From: JANQGH01 sp039177555
GTDB taxonomy: Bacteria; Pseudomonadota; Alphaproteobacteria; DSM-16000; Inquilinaceae
Direction: 5' to 3'
Assembly: GCA_039177555.1 (NCBI GenBank)
Contig: JBCDFV010000015.1
Coordinates: forward strand, 24,664-88,663
DNA: 64,000 nt
Shown: positions 61,914-64,000 of the stretch, one piece after another
Layout of the letters: each line of letters opens with the position of its first letter
Numbering within the stretch: the first letter of the stretch is position 1
The notes under the pieces: generated by a model
What the model saw: the letters and a program-made list of their open reading frames with translations, nothing else
Told to the model about the DNA's origin: nothing
The model's database searches: none
Position numbers and translations under genes: made by a program

Positions 61914-62605
61914 GCGATCTGCTCAGCCCTCTGGAAGCTGAGGCGCTGATCCTCAGCCTGCGGGTCGCGCTCTGGTGCGTTGTGATCAGCCTGCCGATCG
62001 GCATCGGTACGGCCTGGCTGCTGGCCCGCAAGCGCTTTCCGGGCCACCTGCTGCTCAGCGCGGTCGTCTATGCGCCCCTCGTCGTGCCGCCGGTCGTGGT
62101 CGGCTATTTGCTGCTGGTGCTGCTGGGGCGACGCGGTGTCGTCGGCGCCTGGCTTTACGAGGCCTTCGGCATCACCGTGGTCTTCACCTGGCAGGGGGCG
62201 GCGATCGCCTCGGCCATCATGGGCTTCCCGCTGATGGTGCGCGCCATTCGCCTGTCGCTGGACGCGGTCGATCGCCGGCTGGAGGATGCGGCCCGAACCC
62301 TTGGCGCCGGCCGCTGGCGCGTCTGGCTATCGATCACCTTGCCGCTGACCGCGCCCGGCATTCTGGCCGGTGCCGTCCTGGCCTTCGCCCGCAGCCTGGG
62401 TGAGTTCGGTGCCACGATCACCTTTGTCTCCAACATCCCCGGCGAGACCCGGACCTTGCCGCTGGCCCTCTATTCGGTTCTGCAACAGCCGGGCGGCGAC
62501 GCGCCGGCGATGCGGCTGGCGATCCTGTCCCTCCTTCTGGCCATCGTCGCGATCGCCGCGTCGGAACTGTTGGCCCGGCGGATGCGCAAGCAGCTTGGCG
62601 TCTGA
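61910..62605 (+). CDS. modB: Molybdate ABC transporter permease
   Basis: 231 residues, five or six membrane helices. LSLRVALWCVVISLPIGIGTAWLL opens the protein, and the cytoplasmic loop EDAARTLGAGRWRVWLSITLPL is the EAA motif that contacts ModC. The RSLGEFGATITFVSNIPGETRTLPLAL segment (in two parts) is diagnostic of ModB. It starts on the ATGA overlapping modA and precedes modC by 6 bases. Confidence 0.95.
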   Translation: MSDLLSPLEAEALILSLRVALWCVVISLPIGIGTAWLLARKRFPGHLLLSAVVYAPLVVPPVVVGYLLLVLLGRRGVVGAWLYEAFGITVVFTWQGAAIASAIMGFPLMVRAIRLSLDAVDRRLEDAARTLGAGRWRVWLSITLPLTAPGILAGAVLAFARSLGEFGATITFVSNIPGETRTLPLALYSVLQQPGGDAPAMRLAILSLLLAIVAIAASELLARRMRKQLGV

Positions 62606-62611
62606 CCCGCG

Positions 62612-63709
62612 ATGCTCTCGGTCGACATCGCCGCCCGCCTGGGCGATTTTGAGTTGGAGGCACGGTTTGACGCGCCGGCAACCGGCGTGACCGCCCTGTT
62701 CGGCCGCTCCGGCGCCGGCAAGACGTCGCTGACCAATATCCTGGCCGGGTTGGAACGGCCCGTTCGGGGCCGCATTGCGCTGGGCGACCGCGTTCTGTTC
62801 GACGCCGCCAAACGGGTCAACGTTCCGCCAGACAAGCGGCAAATCGGCTACATCTTCCAGGAAGGCCGTCTGTTCCCTCACAAGACCGTCCGCGCCAACC
62901 TGACCTATGGTATGGGCCGCCTGGCGGTAGACAAGCGGGCGGCGCGGTTCGATCAGGTCGTCGATCTGCTTGGCATCGCGCCCCTGCTGGAGCGGCGGCC
63001 CAAAACCCTGTCCGGCGGCGAAAAGCAGCGGGTCGCCATCGGCCGGGCGCTGCTCAGCGGACCGGACCTGCTGTTGATGGACGAACCGCTGACGGCGCTG
63101 GATGCCGCGCGTCGGGCCGAGATCCTGCCCTATGTCGAGCATCTGCGCGACGTCGAAAGGCTGCCGATCATCTGGGTCAGCCACGATGTCGACGAGATCA
63201 TCCGGCTGGCCGATCATCTGGTCCTGATCGACCGGGGACGGGTCACGGCCAACGGCCCGCTGATCGAAATCATCAATGGCCCGGACTTCCGCACCGCCAC
63301 GGGCCGGCGCGAGGACGGCACCGTGATCGAAACCACGGTCGCCGCCAAGGACGCCGCCAACGCCTTGACCCATCTGCGCTTTGCGGGCGGCGAACTGCGC
63401 GTGCCCGGCGTCAACGTCACGCTTGGCCAACGCTTGCGGGTTCACATCATGGCCAAGGACGTCGCGATTGCCCTCGACCCGCCGCGCGGCATCAGCGTGT
63501 TGAACTGCCTTGCCGGTAGAGTTGTCGGCATCAGTGACCCTGACGGTGCCAATGTCGATGTGGAGATCGATGTCGGTGTCCGGCTTAGGGCCCGGATCAC
63601 CCGTTATTCGGCTCGATCTCTATCTTTGCAAGAAGGTCTACCCGTCCACGCGCTTATTAAGGCAATGGCCCTGGACCGAACCGGGCGGGATATGGCACTC
63701 TCTCTTTAA
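62612..63709 (+). CDS. modC: Molybdate ABC transporter ATPase
   Basis: 365 residues. Walker A GRSGAGKTSL (about 31-40), signature LSGGEKQRVAIGRALL, Walker B LLLMDEPLTALD, H-loop WVSHDVDE. A C-terminal Mop/TOBE domain (about 290-360) binds molybdate and gives feedback control. IGYIFQEGRLFPH is typical of ModC. Last gene of modABC. No ModE-type site is seen in front of modA, as expected given its overlap with hisI. Confidence 0.95.
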   Translation: MLSVDIAARLGDFELEARFDAPATGVTALFGRSGAGKTSLTNILAGLERPVRGRIALGDRVLFDAAKRVNVPPDKRQIGYIFQEGRLFPHKTVRANLTYGMGRLAVDKRAARFDQVVDLLGIAPLLERRPKTLSGGEKQRVAIGRALLSGPDLLLMDEPLTALDAARRAEILPYVEHLRDVERLPIIWVSHDVDEIIRLADHLVLIDRGRVTANGPLIEIINGPDFRTATGRREDGTVIETTVAAKDAANALTHLRFAGGELRVPGVNVTLGQRLRVHIMAKDVAIALDPPRGISVLNCLAGRVVGISDPDGANVDVEIDVGVRLRARITRYSARSLSLQEGLPVHALIKAMALDRTGRDMALSL

Positions 63710-63747
63710 GCGAGTATTGCTTGTGCAATCAATTAAGGAGAGTTGAG

Positions 63748-64000
63748 ATGGCTGAGGCTCAGACCAACTTTGCCCAAAAGTATACCGAAGTCAGCCAATG
63801 GCAATTTCAGCGCGGGCTGGCATTGATTGAGCTCGCGGCCCCCGCAAAAGGCGAAACAGTTGTCGACATTGGCTGTGGCACCGGCGCGCTTGCGATAGAG
63901 CTGGCCCGCCGCGTCGGGCCAAACGGCCGGGTGATCGCGATCGATCCAGACGCTGAAAGACTGGCCGAGGCGCAGGCCGCCACACCGCCGGATCTCAGGC
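63748..64000 (+). CDS. Class I SAM-dependent methyltransferase, 5' part
   Basis: The first 84 residues are visible; the gene runs past the right edge. The motif VVDIGCGTGALAIELARRVG and the following VIAIDPD are the SAM-binding motifs I and II of class I methyltransferases. AAGGAGA lies 8 bases before the ATG. The opening YTEVSQWQFQRGLALIELA resembles trans-aconitate-methyltransferase-like proteins; the substrate cannot be assigned from this fragment. Confidence 0.85.
   Translation, partial: MAEAQTNFAQKYTEVSQWQFQRGLALIELAAPAKGETVVDIGCGTGALAIELARRVGPNGRVIAIDPDAERLAEAQAATPPDLR

Overview
The window is 64 kb of GC-rich, densely packed bacterial chromosome. Gene content points to an alphaproteobacterium, probably Rhodospirillales-like: two DUF1849/EipB-type envelope proteins, a short editing-domain-free ProS next to lolC-lolD, an SdhE-mfd pair, a Pol IV with an N-terminal zinc ribbon, TAXI-TRAP and TctABC carboxylate transporters, and many stop-codon-overlapping convergent gene pairs. 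The taxonomic call is inference from family content. I see no rRNA, tRNA, insertion sequence, phage genes or CRISPR array.

Layout. 1-13 kb is mostly housekeeping: L33, DNA polymerase IV, two EipB-like proteins, a persulfide-dioxygenase-like hydrolase with its DUF442 partner, an HD hydrolase, an IalB-like protein, a DsbA-like oxidoreductase, Mfd, SdhE, RecG and a DUF2239 protein with two palindromic operators. 14-21 kb holds a TAXI-TRAP transporter, an SDR with a twin-arginine leader and a divergent TetR regulator, a second SDR and a quinone-oxidoreductase-like protein. 21-30.2 kb is a tricarboxylate cluster on the minus strand (AcnD, PrpF, RraA-like, TctC, TctB, TctA, PrpB) with a divergent IclR regulator. 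It resembles the back half of the 2-methylcitrate cycle plus an importer, with no citrate-synthase-type gene. 30.2-36.5 kb holds lolD, lolC, proS, a strong candidate small RNA and an MscS-type channel.

36.6-54.6 kb is the accessory part. A 1080-residue cytoplasmic reductive dehalogenase is fused to a flavin/NAD/2Fe-2S reductase and faces an IclR regulator. Upstream of that regulator, on the same minus strand, run an SMP-30 lactonase, a GH31 glycosidase, a fucose/arabinose-isomerase-family protein, a LacD-type aldolase, a PfkB kinase and a 2-hydroxyacid dehydrogenase, then an XRE regulator and a dipeptide/opine-type ABC importer. The order glycosidase, isomerase, kinase, class I aldolase, hydroxyacid dehydrogenase matches the logic of sulfoquinovose (sulfo-EMP2-type) catabolism. 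The substrate is not proven by sequence.

54.8-64 kb returns to general metabolism: a Nudix hydrolase, an AlaX-like editing protein, a mercaptopyruvate sulfurtransferase, a double-GNAT protein, a SnoaL-like protein, an orphan polar amino-acid ABC ATPase, MetC, HisI overlapping modABC, and the start of a methyltransferase.

Strongest leads: the self-sufficient dehalogenase with catalytic spacing like the structurally known enzyme, the putative sulfosugar operon, the intergenic small RNA, and the PrpC-less methylcitrate-type cluster.
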